Shown in pieces: positions 11,591 through 22,826 of a stretch of 64,000 bases of DNA. Both the position numbers and the translations under genes were made by a program. The DNA is from Melastoma dodecandrum (Eukaryota > Streptophyta > Magnoliopsida > Myrtales > Melastomataceae): NCBI GenBank assembly GCA_029817715.1, contig JARUPY010000087.1:558001-622000 (forward strand), in the 5' to 3' direction. The notes under the pieces are model-generated. The model did not search any database. It saw only the letters and a list, made by a program, of their open reading frames with translations, and had not been told where the DNA came from. Numbering within the stretch: position 1 is the first letter of the stretch; each line of letters begins with the position of its first letter.

Positions 11591-12007
11591 TGAAGGACTT
11601 TAAGAGCAGCACAGATTGTAAAAGAAGGGAAGAAAGTAAGAAGGTTACAGAGAAGAAAGAAGAAGAGAATCGGAGGAAGGAAGAAGAAGGATTTTCGTTC
11701 TCTTTTTCTCATTGATAAATTCTTGGTGTGTATACAACCTCTTATTATAGATACAGAATGTAATCATTGGCATCCCTTAACAGATTGTACGAACGGTTTG
11801 CACAGCCTTTGATATTCTGTTGGTGGGGTTGAATTCTGTTGACTGAAGTTATCCACAGTAACAACCTTCATCCTTATCATTAACAGTCAGCATCATTTAG
11901 CATATGGGTCTCCCAATGTGCCATGATCCAACGCTTCCATCGAGCCCAAGTCCAACTCCTTTATCAAGCCCACAGTCCAACACTTCCATCAAGCCCACAG
12001 TCCAACA
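11591..12007 (-). repeat. 5' LTR of the nested copia element
   Basis: Full-length 417-bp LTR; on the minus strand it begins TGTTGGACTG and ends CCTTCA, directly followed by the primer-binding site. It presumably carries the element's promoter. Confidence 0.92.
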
Positions 12008-12012
12008 ATCTT

Positions 12013-13028
12013 CCAAGTCGCAACCATTGCTTTTGAAAGTAACAAAGCCATGAAGTCTCTTCCTTTCTTTCGAAATCTTGCCCAGGGACTATGTCCATCA
12101 CCTTAGCTTGCTTGAGAGCCTATGTCCACCATCTTATGAGGATGATGTTCCAGTTTTCCACCTCGCTTCCTCTGAAAGGGGAGAGGCCCTACACAAGTCC
12201 TCGGTGCGGCATCCTGAGCGGCGTTCATTTAAGCCCGCCTTTGCCATTCCCCGGGGATGTCGAGCTGTCGGGGTCGGTTAGAAACCACGAAGGAGCACTC
12301 CATTCTCGGTTCGTTAGCCTCACGGTCTTTAGGAGATCCGACCAGGTTCAGAATCTTCAACTCCACGGCATCACGTGTTCTCTGGATATCCTACATGGTA
12401 TCCATTAAAGACCAGGGCTTCCTCGTGCTGCTATATGAACCCCTCCACAGTGTGATGAAGTTTCCATTTGCAGCTAAGTATCTATTCTATCAGAGGGAAG
12501 AATCGGGTGTGACGTGTCACCGTCTTCTGCGGATTAACCCTCGATTCCCTTGAGAAGGTTATAGGGTTTTCTCCACCACAGGGAAGAACCTGGTGTCTGC
12601 CTGGTTCCTGTGGATAGACCCTTGAATGTTTGTAAGATCTTCAATAGAGTTTCTCCTGATGAGAGGAAACGTCGTCTACTGAGTCGTTTATGTTTCATTT
12701 GTTGTACATTCTTCATCAATCAAACCCATGCAATGAATAGATTTGAATGAGAATGGATACGTTTCTTGAAACTCTTCGCTTGCCCACTTATGACTTTTGG
12801 GTTATCATCAGTTTCCAAGCGAAGCGACGTTTTATATGTCGCCGGTTTGCAAGTGTGGTGACGTTTTCTGTCGGGCCTAGAACACCAAGCGACGTTTTCT
12901 TTGTGCCCCAACCTCTGTCGGTTTCTGGGAATGTGAAGTCTTTAAGGGGCAGGGTTTCCCGCTCACGCACTTAGAAACCCTTTTCCTGCTTTTGTATTCT
13001 CAGAAACCCTCGTTTTCTCCCTAACTCC
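12013..13028 (+). other. Tat internal non-coding stretch before the antisense ORF
   Basis: This is the continuation of the Tat interior beyond the nested copia element, and the likely leader or promoter region of the antisense ORF. It holds short overlapping ORFs in several frames (for example 12091-12408) but nothing I recognise. Confidence 0.5.
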
Positions 13029-15840
13029 ATGGATTCCGATGTTTCATCTCCATCGTCCTCATCTTCTCCGTCCCGCGAGGAGGGTAATTCGGCCAACATT
13101 CGACGAGCCTCTGCTGAGTCTCAGCAATTTCACATTTTCCCTTGTAATGAGGCGGAGTCAGAGTTTGGTATCCAGAGTCGGGCCAACAGACGCTAGGTCC
13201 GTACATTCCTGATAGCAAGCGTTATGTCCTTTCTAATGTGGAAAGGTTCTTCCTTTACACCAGCAAGTTGCCCGCTTTGTTCTCCCCTAGCGATTTTAAA
13301 CAGTTCGGATGGGGGCCGTCTGTGCAGGCAAACCTCTGTTGTTTCTCCTAGGAGTAAGGCCTGTCAAGATTGGGTCCCCAGGTAGATGGAGAAGAAATGT
13401 GCTACGTGGGCAGCGATGGGGTTATCGACCTGTGTCACTCCCCTATCGAGCCCAACCTCTCTGTGTTTGCCGGGTTCCTTTCATTTTAGAACCCCATCAT
13501 CAATTGCTTCTGTCTTTCTAGAGCCCCCCTTCGCTTTGACCTCAAGCGAGCCAGCTTAAGGTTCAACCCTTCAGAGCGTGTCAGGGAAGTCTCTAAGCGG
13601 CACCTCTCTGATGACAAGTGGGGACTCTAGGAGGAGTTTGAGTTTTACTTGGAGTGGTTATCTAAGTATATTTTCTGCAACCGAGGGAACCTACCCGGTC
13701 GCTTTATGGTTGGAGTGGCCACCAGCCTCGTTGAGGCCGCCAATGCAGATAAGCCAGAGTCGGTGCCCTTTGCCCCGTTTTTGTTGAGCCTGATTTACCG
13801 CGGGCTCTACCAACGACAATCGACCCGGCCAACTTTCCTGGGTGTTTGACGGATGACCCTCTGTGGATCGTGTACCTATGGTTTGTCCCGTATTTTTCGA
13901 GATTCGCCCGTTATCCTGACCCAATGCATGCACGTAGTCAGGTCATCGAGGCGAGTTCGTCTATGTATCGGGCTATCATTAGTATCACTGGATGCATTCA
14001 AGCCTTGACGGATGGTCATGCGGACGATAGTGCGAGCACAGTGTTCTCCCTGCGCCCCTTCCCTGAAGAATGGGATGAGCTGCGCCGGATGACAGTTGAA
14101 AGCTTTCACCAAGCCTTCTTTGCCAGAGATTTAGTGGTTGTGGACTCTGATGGTCTGATCTTTAGGTATACAATCATCAACTATGTGCCCGTAAGCTGGG
14201 CTTTACCCAATGTCTGGCCGTACCATTTTTCAAGTCCCAGAATCAGCAGTTGGACCAGCGCGTCGTATTCCCTGTGGGATCTGGGGTAGCCGAGCAATCT
14301 CAGCCGCCGTTCCTTCATTCCCACCGGGTGGAATCCGAGCCCTCAGGTGGCCGATCTCCACACTTCTCCCTTGTTTGGTACGAGATATGGGGAAAGTTGT
14401 TGGAGATTTCTCACTTGGAGAGGCTGGTTCAGGAGAAGGAATCGGTCCCCCTTCTAATGCTTCCTAGTTCAAGCGAGGTGCCTTTGAGGAAACGGCCGTC
14501 AGGTGACACGTCTTCCTCGGGCATGCTAGATCAATTCCTCCTCTCCTGTATTAGTGTCCATATGGTGAACAAATCTTTTGTATATGACAGGTGTCAAAAG
14601 AACGAGATCTGCTCATCATCGTAAGGAGCCCGGTTGAAGAAGAAGGTGTCTCGTGACCCCGTCCCCTCAATACCGTCAAGTGTTTCTTCTGATCGTGTCA
14701 ATCCCGAGCCTGCGTCCCCCTGGAATGTATCAGGTATCACTATGCTTTGTGTTTTGTCTTTTGACAAAAACCACCAGTTTTTTTTTTTTGAAAAGGTGTT
14801 TCGAGTGCTTTCCCTATTGAGGTTGATGACGTCCCTATTTCCTCCTGGTTGGGTGGTCAAGGTCGCCCAAACAAGCAAGAGTTAGAGGAGTTTCCTGGTG
14901 AGGCGGCACACGAAGTTCCTCCCCCACTTTCGAGTCACGAGGTCGGGGCCCCTTCCATAGGTTTTGTCGCTCTTCCCAAGGGACATCAAACGACACGAGG
15001 AGGGTTTTCCCGGGTCAGGCGACATGAGTCCTTCTGGATCGAGTACAGGGAGTTCTCTCTGACGATGCGAGAGAACTTCATCAGGGCGATATGACAGAAG
15101 CCCCCCGAGTCTAGGCGACGGAAGCTCCCCAAGTCCAGGCGACGGAAGCCCCCTAAGTCCAGGCGACGGAAGCCCCCAAAGGCTTACGGACACACGTGCC
15201 CACGGTAAGGATCTTGAGTCATTTCCCTTGCCTGTATTTGGATCGTTGTGTGACTTGAGTATGTTTATAGTAGGCCCTGCATTCTTTCCTTACCTCGTTT
15301 GTCGTCACCCTTAAACGCGGGGTCGATACTGAAGACAGTTTCGCTGCCCTGATGTCCGTAACGAATGCATTGGGGCAAGTGAGTACCGCCCTGCCCGAGC
15401 TGAAGGCTATGCTCTCGCTTCTTCGGAGGTCTCTTTGGCGTTCATGGGGTGAGCGCCATGCAGACCTTGTAGTTTGGGCGAGGCTGGAGGAAAAGCGAAC
15501 GACGCTGTCTCAGCCACTCATCTCCTCTGCTCGAGTGCTCGAGCTGTCTCTCGAGGAGTCGAACCTTCTCAAGGAGTCGAACCTTCTCAAGAAGAAAGAG
15601 GGGTTATTGGCTTCCCTCCAGTATCTCCAAGACAAATTGGATTGCGAATCTGAACGTCGCCCGTGCAGAAGAAGCAACCGAGCGCATGGCCGCCGAACGC
15701 GAGCGAGAGTCTTTCGAGAGGGAATGGGACCAGGCCACGGATGTCGAGGCAAGAGAGGTGATGGCTGCTGGGTTGGTGGCCCGAGCGAAACGCCTATTGT
15801 ACTCCTTACCTCCTTTATGAGAAATGCTACGTTTGTATTT
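13029..15840 (+). pseudogene. antisense plant-mobile-domain-like ORF of the Tat element, decayed
   Basis: Runs opposite to gag-pol, between integrase and the 3' LTR. It starts at ATG 13029 with a Ser-rich N-terminus and then needs several frameshifts and stop read-throughs. Recognisable pieces include FWNPIINCFCL near 13480, FYLEWLSKYIFCNRG near 13645, FAPFLLSLIYRGLYQ near 13770 and DDPLWIVYLWFVPYF near 13850. They align with FWNYxINCFYF, FYLIWLNKYVFG and FSPFLLSLVYQSM in the second Tat copy at 55.2-55.6 kb. About 200 bases between the first two blocks are missing here. The 3' third (15350-15800) encodes a Leu/Glu/Lys-rich coiled-coil-like region. PMD-like proteins occur in plant transposons and some host silencing factors. 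Function within the element is unknown. Confidence 0.7.
15097..15180 (+). repeat. 24-bp tandem repeat encoding a basic octapeptide
   Basis: Units begin at 15097, 15121 and 15145, with a partial fourth at 15169, and share the core GAAGCCCCCTAAGTCCAGGC. Read in the antisense-ORF frame they encode RRRKPPKS-type octapeptides, which resemble a nuclear-localisation or DNA-binding tail. An in-frame TGA at 15092-15094 now precedes the repeat. Confidence 0.85.
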
Positions 15841-16041
15841 GCCCCTACAGGGTAAGGAAACGTTGTGCAATAATGTTTTTGCTCACCTCCCACATCGTTG
15901 GTTTATACCGTTTCAAGTATTTGCCGTTAATTTTGAGGTGATGCACTGATCCATCAAGCCCCCTAGGCGATATGAATTCCCAAGATGAGATTCAACCACC
16001 CGGAAGGGGCCTTCCCAGTTCGGTGTCCATTTCCCATAGAA

Positions 16042-16936
16042 CTAATCTCGGTCGGGCAATCTGAGTTTCCAAACTAGTTCGTCTTTGCTGAATGATCGAG
16101 GGACTACTTTCTTGTTATAGTAGCGTGCGATCTTTCTCTTATGTGCTTCAAAATGGTTTAGCACATGGATCCCGGTGGTCTCTAGACCCTCTTGTTCAAC
16201 GTGCATGTCCTCATCGTATTTCTCGTATTTGCCGAGATGTTTGAGGAATCTAAGCGACCGATATCGTACTTCTATCGGGAGCATCGTGTCGTGACCGTAA
16301 ACCAGGTGGTATTGGGCGACGCCTATGCTTTCTCTCTTTGTTACCCGTAGCGCCCACAACGTTTCTTGAAGCAGAGTATGCCATATGCGCGGGTTATTTC
16401 CAATCATCCTCTGTATTACTCGTTTAATGAGTTTGTTAGAGGCTTCCGCTTGCCCATTTGACTGGGCATAATACGGGGTTGAGTTGAGCACTTTAAACCC
16501 AAAATCCTCGGTGAATTCGTCCATAAGTTCGCCGTTGAACACTTTTGCATTGGCTACCACGATACTCGGGGGTACTCCGTATCGGTAAATAATGAAGTTC
16601 TTAATGAATTAAATCACATCCTTCTGATCGATTGACTTATACGCTGCTGCTTCTACCCATTTGGTGAAGTAGTCTATAGCAACGAGTATGTAAGCATCTC
16701 CTCTGCTTGAGTGAGGATGGATTTCCCCCATGATATCGAATGCCAACGTCCTGAAAGGCCATTGTTTTATTATGACATTCATGTCTGTTGCAGGGGTTCG
16801 CTTCACTGGCCCGCATTGCTGGCAAGCCAGGCAGGTTCGAGCCATTTCGATACAATTCATGACCATTGATGGCCAGTAAAAACCATGTCGTTTGATCAAC
16901 TATCTCATCTTGATTCATGTTTGATGCGCTCTGCAC
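16042..16936 (-). pseudogene. Tat integrase (zinc-binding domain, core, start of C-terminal domain)
   Basis: The frames at 16936-16609 and 16560-16042 together cover a Ty3/gypsy integrase. A C-x2-C zinc motif (CLACQQC) is preceded by the usual HGFYWPSM-type helix. The core shows FDIMGEI with the first catalytic aspartate and NGQAEASNK with the glutamate. The second catalytic position reads VVANAKVF where families have an Asp before Asn, so that residue is lost. A stop separates the two frames. Homology to the C-terminal domain continues to about 15890. A related integrase relic lies at 57.9-58.6 kb. Confidence 0.88.
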
Positions 16937-17080
16937 AACCCCTCATGTGTTTCCATCATGATTGGGATGACTTCATCTATCAAGGAGTACGTAATGTCCG
17001 GTGATCACTCGAATCCTCCTTTCCACTTTTGTATTGGTATCCTTGAGGAATTGTCGTATTGGTTCTCGCCAGTCCTCTTT

Positions 17081-17580
17081 CTATTCGAATAGGTCGGCGG
17101 TACGAACCTCATCAGTTCTTATCCCGTCATTGTAGAATTCTGGCCATTTGCTTACGGACAGAGTCGTATTGCTTTTGGATGCTTCCAAGTCATTGACCAA
17201 CCCTGAGGCCCATTGTGCTAAGTGGTTGGCCTCTTGATTGTCGTCCCGTTTTACATGAACAATTTTAGTTCCTCGTAGTTTGGCAAAGAGCTCTTTCATT
17301 CTGCCTAAGTATTTACCAAGATTAGGTGCATGACACTCACTTTGGTCAAGAAGTTGTTGAATCACCAGCTGGGAATCGCCGTATATCTTTACATTTTCCA
17401 ATCTCCAGTCTAGAGCAATTTGCAAGGCCAAGATTAAGGCTTCATACTCTGCCTCATTATTAGTCACTTTTCCATTGATGTGACAAGCCACTATGGTTTC
17501 TGCTTTCCATGGTGTCTCAATAAAAACGCCCACGCCAGCTCCAAACTTGTTAGAGGACCTATCAAACCAGATGGTCCATC
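17081..17580 (-). pseudogene. Tat second RNase H (archaeal-type, aRNH)
   Basis: The segment contains TIWFDRSSNKFGAG, NNEAEYEAL, IYGDSQLV and NQEANHLAQWAS, the D-E-D-D/H pattern of archaeal-type RNase H with all four acidic or ligand positions recognisable. This extra RNase H downstream of the native one is a diagnostic acquisition of Tat/Ogre-like Ty3 elements. The open frame itself is uninterrupted from about 17580 to 17081. Confidence 0.85.
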
Positions 17581-18145
17581 ATTCGTTTGCTTGAACTTCC
17601 TCATGCGTGGCATCGAGATTGCCTTCAACATAATGGGTGATGAATTCGACCAAGGCATGGCCTTTAACTGAGGCTTGCAGTTTGTGGTAAATATTGTAGG
17701 TTGATAGCACTAGGCTCCATTTGCCTATGCTTCCTGTGAGTAGGGGGTTATCAAAGAATACTTTGGTTATAGGGGTCTTAGAGACAACATACACGTCATT
17801 AGACCCGATGTAGTGCCTGAGTTTCGTTACAGAGTAATATACCACTAGGCAGACCTTATTTGTTGACGTATACCTCTGTTCTGTTTCTGTGAGTAACCGC
17901 AACAGATAATAGATCGCTCTTTCTACTTCATCGTGTTCTTGTGCTAGCATTGATCCAATGGTGAACTGGGATGCAGCCACATAAAGAATGTACGGCGCAT
18001 TTATGTTTAGTGGTGCTAACACATGAGGGTTGGTCAGATAATCCTCTAATTCTTGGAACGCTCGCTCATGTTGCGATGTCCAATTTATCTGACCTTTTTC
18101 CTTCCCTTTGAGAATTGTCGAGAAGGTGCTTCTCTTAGATGCCAC
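17579..18145 (-). pseudogene. Tat native (tether) RNase H domain, degenerate
   Basis: Reads LYVAASQFTIGSMLAQE, AIYYLLRLLTETEQRY and VTKLRHYIGSNDVYV, which align to the gypsy RNase H that directly follows RT. The usual catalytic aspartate of the LYxxASD motif is a glutamine here. In dual-RNase-H elements the native copy is known to degenerate into a connecting domain, so the loss may be ancestral rather than recent decay. Confidence 0.8.
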
Positions 18146-18349
18146 GTTACCTATAAATCGACGAATATAGTTTACCCTGCCGATGAAGGCTTGGAGTTCC
18201 TTCTTACTCTGTGGAGCTGGAAGGTTTTGAATTGCACGAGTTTTTAGATGGTCTACTTCGATTCCTCATTGGTGCACAAGGAACCCAATAAACTGCCATT
18301 TATGTACTCCAAAAGCGCATTTCAATGAATTGAGCTTGAGGTTGTGCTT

Positions 18350-19141
18350 TCACATCTTCTCAAATGCTTCGCTTAGATGATGATGGTGATCTTGTCTCTT
18401 CTTGGATTTTACCACCACATCGTCAATATATACCTCGACTATCTTTCCTATTAACGAGGCGAAAACCAACTTTGATATGTGGCTCCAGCATTCTTTAATC
18501 CGAAAGGCATTACAGCCCACTCGAATATCCCTATTGGGCATCCACATGCTGTCTTATGCACACCTTCCTCAGTAATGAAGATTTGATTATATTCAGAATA
18601 CCCGTCCATAAAAGGACATTAGCTCGTGGCCTGCCGACTTGTCCATAAGATTGTCAGCGACAAGTATGGGGTACTCATCTTTAGGTGTTGCTTTGTTTAA
18701 ATCATGAAAATCTATGCACGCCATGATCTTACCATTTTTCTTGACGACAGGTACTATACTAGAAATCCAGTCGGCGTATTTAGCCATCCTTATGTATCCA
18801 GCTTTAAACAACTTCTTCATTTCGTCGTAGATCATTTGGCCTACTTCCCGCGACATTCTCCTTGGAGTTTGTTTTACGGGTTTGAAATTGTTGTATGTTG
18901 GGAGTCTGTGCTCGACTAATTCTCGGTTGAGGCCAGGTATCTCGGTGTAATCCCAGGTGAAACAATCCTTATAAGTTTGTAGGACTTTGCTTACGTCCTG
19001 TGTTTCGACTTTGCTTATGAACAAACTAAGGTAAGTAACGCATGGTAAATCAGTAGTCCCTAGGTTTATTTCCCTCAAAGGGTCGCAAGGAACAATAGAA
19101 GTATTAGGAACCTCTTTATTATATGGATAAATAGTTAGCAT
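18350..19141 (-). pseudogene. Tat reverse transcriptase
   Basis: Frames at 19141-18593 and 18547-18350. Motifs include PRRMSREVGQMIYDEMKKL, IRMAKYADWISSIVPVVKK and CIDFHDLNKATPKDEYP, followed by VYIDDVVVKSK, the catalytic YxDD box. The two frames are separated by a one-base expansion of a T run near 18617 that shifts out of the SFMDGYS motif. The C-terminal part reads straight into the RNase H at 18145. Confidence 0.9.
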
Positions 19142-19463
19142 GTCTTGGCATGCTTGGGGAGACGCATTACATTATGTCTCGTTTATTCTTGACGTCCTGT
19201 ATCTAGATAATCTTTCTAGGACATCCGATATCGGGTCGAGTTGTTCACTCTCCATTGGACAAGGACGGGTTAAAGAGTCTCTCGGGCTCCAAGTCCGTCT
19301 CAGTTTGCTGGGTGTTGTCGTCTCGTATTCCGGCCTCGTGCATGTCCTTCTCCAGTGGAGTTAGATCCTTTTTGGCTTCGAGTTGTAGCTCATCGCCCCA
19401 TTCAGTTGGGATAATTGGATTTTGAGGCAGCGCCAAGGGTGGTCCATCGTACGAAACCAGGAA

Positions 19464-19900
19464 TTAATAACCTAATTCTCTTAGAGGGTCGACATTTGGG
19501 TCTCCCATAGCATACATTTGCTTCACTGTCATGTCTTTTACCTGCTTGACTGCTCCTGCGCAGATATAAGGCATATTAGTATTCTCATTCGTCACACCTG
19601 TAATGACCTCCAAACCATGCTTTCCCCATAGTAGGAGCTCCTGGTGAAGGGTAGAGGGTATGGCACCCGATTTGTGGGGCCAATCTCTCCCGAGCAAGGC
19701 ATTAAAAGAATGCTTTATGTCTATGACAAAGAAAGCCGTGTTCTTTTCATGTGTTCTAACTCGGAGTTTAGCAGAAACTACTCCTAAGCAGGAGGAGGTG
19801 ATTCCAATTGAATCCGTTGACTCTTACATCAGTTTCTCCGAGCTCAGCTATGTCGTCCCCTAAGCTTTTGTAAGCTTCGAGGGGGAGCAAGTTGATAATC
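19464..19900 (-). pseudogene. Tat aspartic protease region
   Basis: The minus strand encodes FFVIDIKHSFNALLGRDW and GAIPSTLHQELLLWGKHG, the conserved C-terminal half of Tat-type proteases (xxYNxLLGRxWxHxxGAVPSxLHQ). The N-terminal half with the catalytic aspartate is scattered over other frames toward 20100 and I cannot place it with certainty. Confidence 0.7.
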
Positions 19901-21406
19901 GGAAAGTTGAGATTAAAGGGAAGTGTCAGTCCACCTTTCGCTTGACCTTCTTACTTTTCAGCGAATTCAGCCGGTAGCATAAGGACGTTGCAGGTGGCTT
20001 CTTTCGCTTCGGATGGACTCGCAGATTGAAGTGGGTTGTAGTCGCTCATCGAGTTAGACGTAAGGTCACTTTCACTTGACTCCTTCGCTTTCTTAATATC
20101 AGATATTGTCGTTCTGGCACATTTTTATGCGGCGCGTCGCGCCCGTCTTTCTCTTCGTTTCCTGGTTTTCTCGGTGAGTATCTGGGGTTGTGTTCTCATG
20201 CCCACCTTCTGTCATGTCCTTACATTCGGAAGGACGGGTATACGAACGAAGCGTGAGTTTACGAGAGATTGCTGACGATTATCAACCTGAACAAACTCCC
20301 TTTGATGAGGGCCGTAGCACTTTTTGAGTTTCCTTTCGGGCGAAGCTTCTGGGACACTAGTAAACTCAGAGTCAGATAGGTTACCTGATGGAGGGTCGAC
20401 CTTTCCCAGTTTGATCTTCCCTTCGATGCTAATCCCGCTAGAAGCAGGAAGTACTGGTTACAGCAAAGCTGGCACATCTGAGTGATGAGTACCTTGTGGG
20501 CTGCTATTGGTTTGCACCTGTAACAAAGCATGTCAGCTGTTAGAAATTGGGCTATAGATGTCCCTTCTTTCATCGCATCTTCGTCGCCTCGAGGACAGTT
20601 TTGTCGCTCTGCGTTTTCTTTCGCTTGCTGAGGTCCGAGGCAATCTACAGCGCATCGCCTGGGGAGCCTTTTATTGTGGACCTCTGTTCGCCCGGGTTCC
20701 CTTTCGCCCACAAGTCCCTACCTCATGAGCTCTCTAGGGGTACATAGCCACTTATTCTCATTTGGCGGGTAACCTCTTTGCTCCGGGTGTTTCACTATGC
20801 GTTGGCATGTTTTCGGACCACTGTTTATTCTCACCGCCATTTCTTCCAGACGATTGAGGTCGCACCATTCTACTTTCCTTTCATTCAACAGGTACTTCCT
20901 CTAAGTATGGCATTGATCGGTGGTATGTGAGGAGTCCATATGCCGCAACAACGGTTGTGTTGCATCTATTTAAGATTAGTAGGGCACTGGAGGATTCCTT
21001 TGCCTACCAGCCGCTTGAACAACACGATGGCTATTTGCGTTTCGCCAGTCTCAGGCGATTGATCTTTGTCTCCCTGCATCGGCGAAAGAGAAGCGGTTAG
21101 GCAATTAACGTTAAAGGTGTTCACATCAACTAAATCATCAAAAGGATGTGACTCTGTTAACGCCTGATCCTATGAATCTGGGAAGCGTAGTTCCTTAGAT
21201 TCAATGAGGACTAGCACCAAGTTTCTAAACGTGATGCAATCCCTAGTGGTATGGGTAAACGACACATGCCATTTGAAGAAATTCCTCGACTTTTCTCTGT
21301 TAGTACGAGGAACTCGATGGCCTGACTTTAATCGAATTCGAAGATTTCATCGGCTTTCGTCTCGTCAAATGAGTATTTCCTTTCTTCCTGAGTTTTCGGA
21401 GAAGCT
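19901..21406 (-). other. Tat gag-protease linker, heavily decayed, with zinc-knuckle-like block
   Basis: No long frame survives. At 21180-21300 the minus strand reads KWHVSFTHTTRDCITFRNLV, the remains of the C-x-W/F-H-x(n)-H-x-T-x-x-C motif that closes Tat gag proteins. The rest (20.0-21.1 kb) has only short ORFs in both strands and I see nothing else supportable. Confidence 0.55.
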
Positions 21407-22789
21407 TTAGCCCTGAAAGTTTTTCTTTGTCAATTCGTCGCACGTTAAAGGTTGACCCTTCACGTATTCTGCGATATCAATGTCGACGATTGGTTCTGCT
21501 TGATAGGTTACCAAAGGTCCCGCTATCAAACTCCCCTTCGTCTGGTTTTTGTCTCTAAGCAGATTCTTGTACCGAATAGCCATCCTGGCCAATTCATTCC
21601 AGTCTTTAAATACTTCTCCCTCTAACTTCTTTCTGAGTCGAAGGAGAAGAGAGTCTTGAGCGATGGCAATGAGCTCGACTTCAGACGCAGAAGTTTTGCA
21701 CCTCAAACGCGCTTTCCGAAGTTTGTTCAGGAATGTAGCTACAGGTTCACCTGGCTATTGCTTCATGTGAGTGAGATCTTGCAAAGTCACTGCTGGGTCA
21801 GTCTAGGCAAACGCCAGTGTGAATTGGACCTGCATGTCATCACAATTTCTCACTGAATTATGAAGCAAGTTTATGTACCACGTAAAAGCGGCTCCAGTAA
21901 GGGAGCTTGGAAATAAGCGCAGTTTCCATAATCCATTATTGGCGGCTTCCCTAGCCTAATGAGTGAAACGGGCAATATGTTCCGCAGGTGAAATCCCCTC
22001 TTCGCCCAAAAAACGGGCAAACTCAAGAACGTGATATCCCCTGGAAAAGGGTAGTCCTGATCGATATTGTCAAGGTCAAGAGCCCGATAAAGTTGAATCT
22101 CATTTGCACATCTGTCCCAGGAATCGCCCGCTCGACTAGTTGAGTAATGTAGTCTCTGATTTCAGGCGTAAGTTCTGGTGGCGCGATTATTTCGGGCATT
22201 GCCATTTCCCTCCTACGTACCGGTTGGGGAATATACTTAGAGTATCGTTGATCTTCAGGGCAAATGAATTCGCTCTCACTCGCTCTCACGGGCCTGACAA
22301 ACTCTTCCCTTCTCCGGAACGAAGGTTGGTATGCAGCCTGGTGAACTTGTTGCACAAACCTTTTGCCTTCGTTTATCACGAGCGGCGAATTATTATACGT
22401 TGTTCTTCCAGGACTTGTATAGATGGAAACATCCTCAGTATCAACCTTCCTCTTTCCCTCGGCAATTATTACCTTATGGAAAAAAAATCAGGTTGACGCC
22501 TGGTGGCCGATTCAACCGTTCTATCAACGGGGATGCCCAATAGTACCCCTGACACAGTTCCAAGGTTTTGAAAGACGGCCTCCATCTTGGAGTTGATTGT
22601 TTCCTTGAAAGCGTCGTGCTTCTGGTCGATAGCACCGACCTTCTCCATTAAGAGCTGGAGAGTACTCATGATAGCCGACAGTTCTCCAGCTAAGGCTGGG
22701 TTTGAACCACGTCCATTGTTGCTCTTTTCTCCGTCGGAGTTGTTATCTCCGAGGTTGTTCGAATTACCACCAGATCGAGTCCTTGGCAT
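21407..22789 (-). pseudogene. Tat gag protein, frameshifted
   Basis: The start ATG is at 22789, just inside the 5' LTR and primer site (MPRTRSGGNSNNLGDNNS). A stop follows near 22470, then fragments at 22379-22023 (proline-rich, MAMPEIIAPPELTPEIRD) and 21706-21407 (capsid-like: ELIAIAQDSLLLRLRKKLEG then FKDWNELARMAIRYKN). The latter two match the retrotransposon gag domain of Tat elements. Several frameshifts and stops separate the pieces. The 22999 ORF start is only LTR read-through. Confidence 0.8.
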
Positions 22790-22802
22790 TATGTTAGCCT
22801 TT

Positions 22803-22820
22803 TCTCCACTGTGGTCACCA
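22803..22820 (-). other. Tat primer-binding site
   Basis: Six bases inside the 5' LTR the minus strand reads TGGTGACCACAGTGGAGA, starting with the TGG expected opposite a tRNA CCA end. I cannot assign the tRNA with confidence. Confidence 0.6.
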
Positions 22821-22826
22821 AAGGCA

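Larger units (their letters stand above)
6428..12007 (-). mobile_element. Nested Ty1/copia retrotransposon (RE1-like), near-complete
   Basis: LTRs of 407 bp (6428-6834) and 417 bp (11591-12007) differ by 6 substitutions over the shared 407 bases (about 98.5% identical), so insertion was fairly recent. The target duplication ATCTT is present at 6423-6427 and 12008-12012. The 3' LTR lacks its terminal 10 bases. The primer-binding site TGGTATCAGAGC at 11590-11579 is complementary to initiator methionine tRNA. A single long gag-pol frame with copia domain order (gag, protease, integrase, RT, RNase H) fills the interior. It lies in the same orientation as the Tat host element. Protein features suggest the RE1/Ale lineage. 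Confidence 0.95.
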
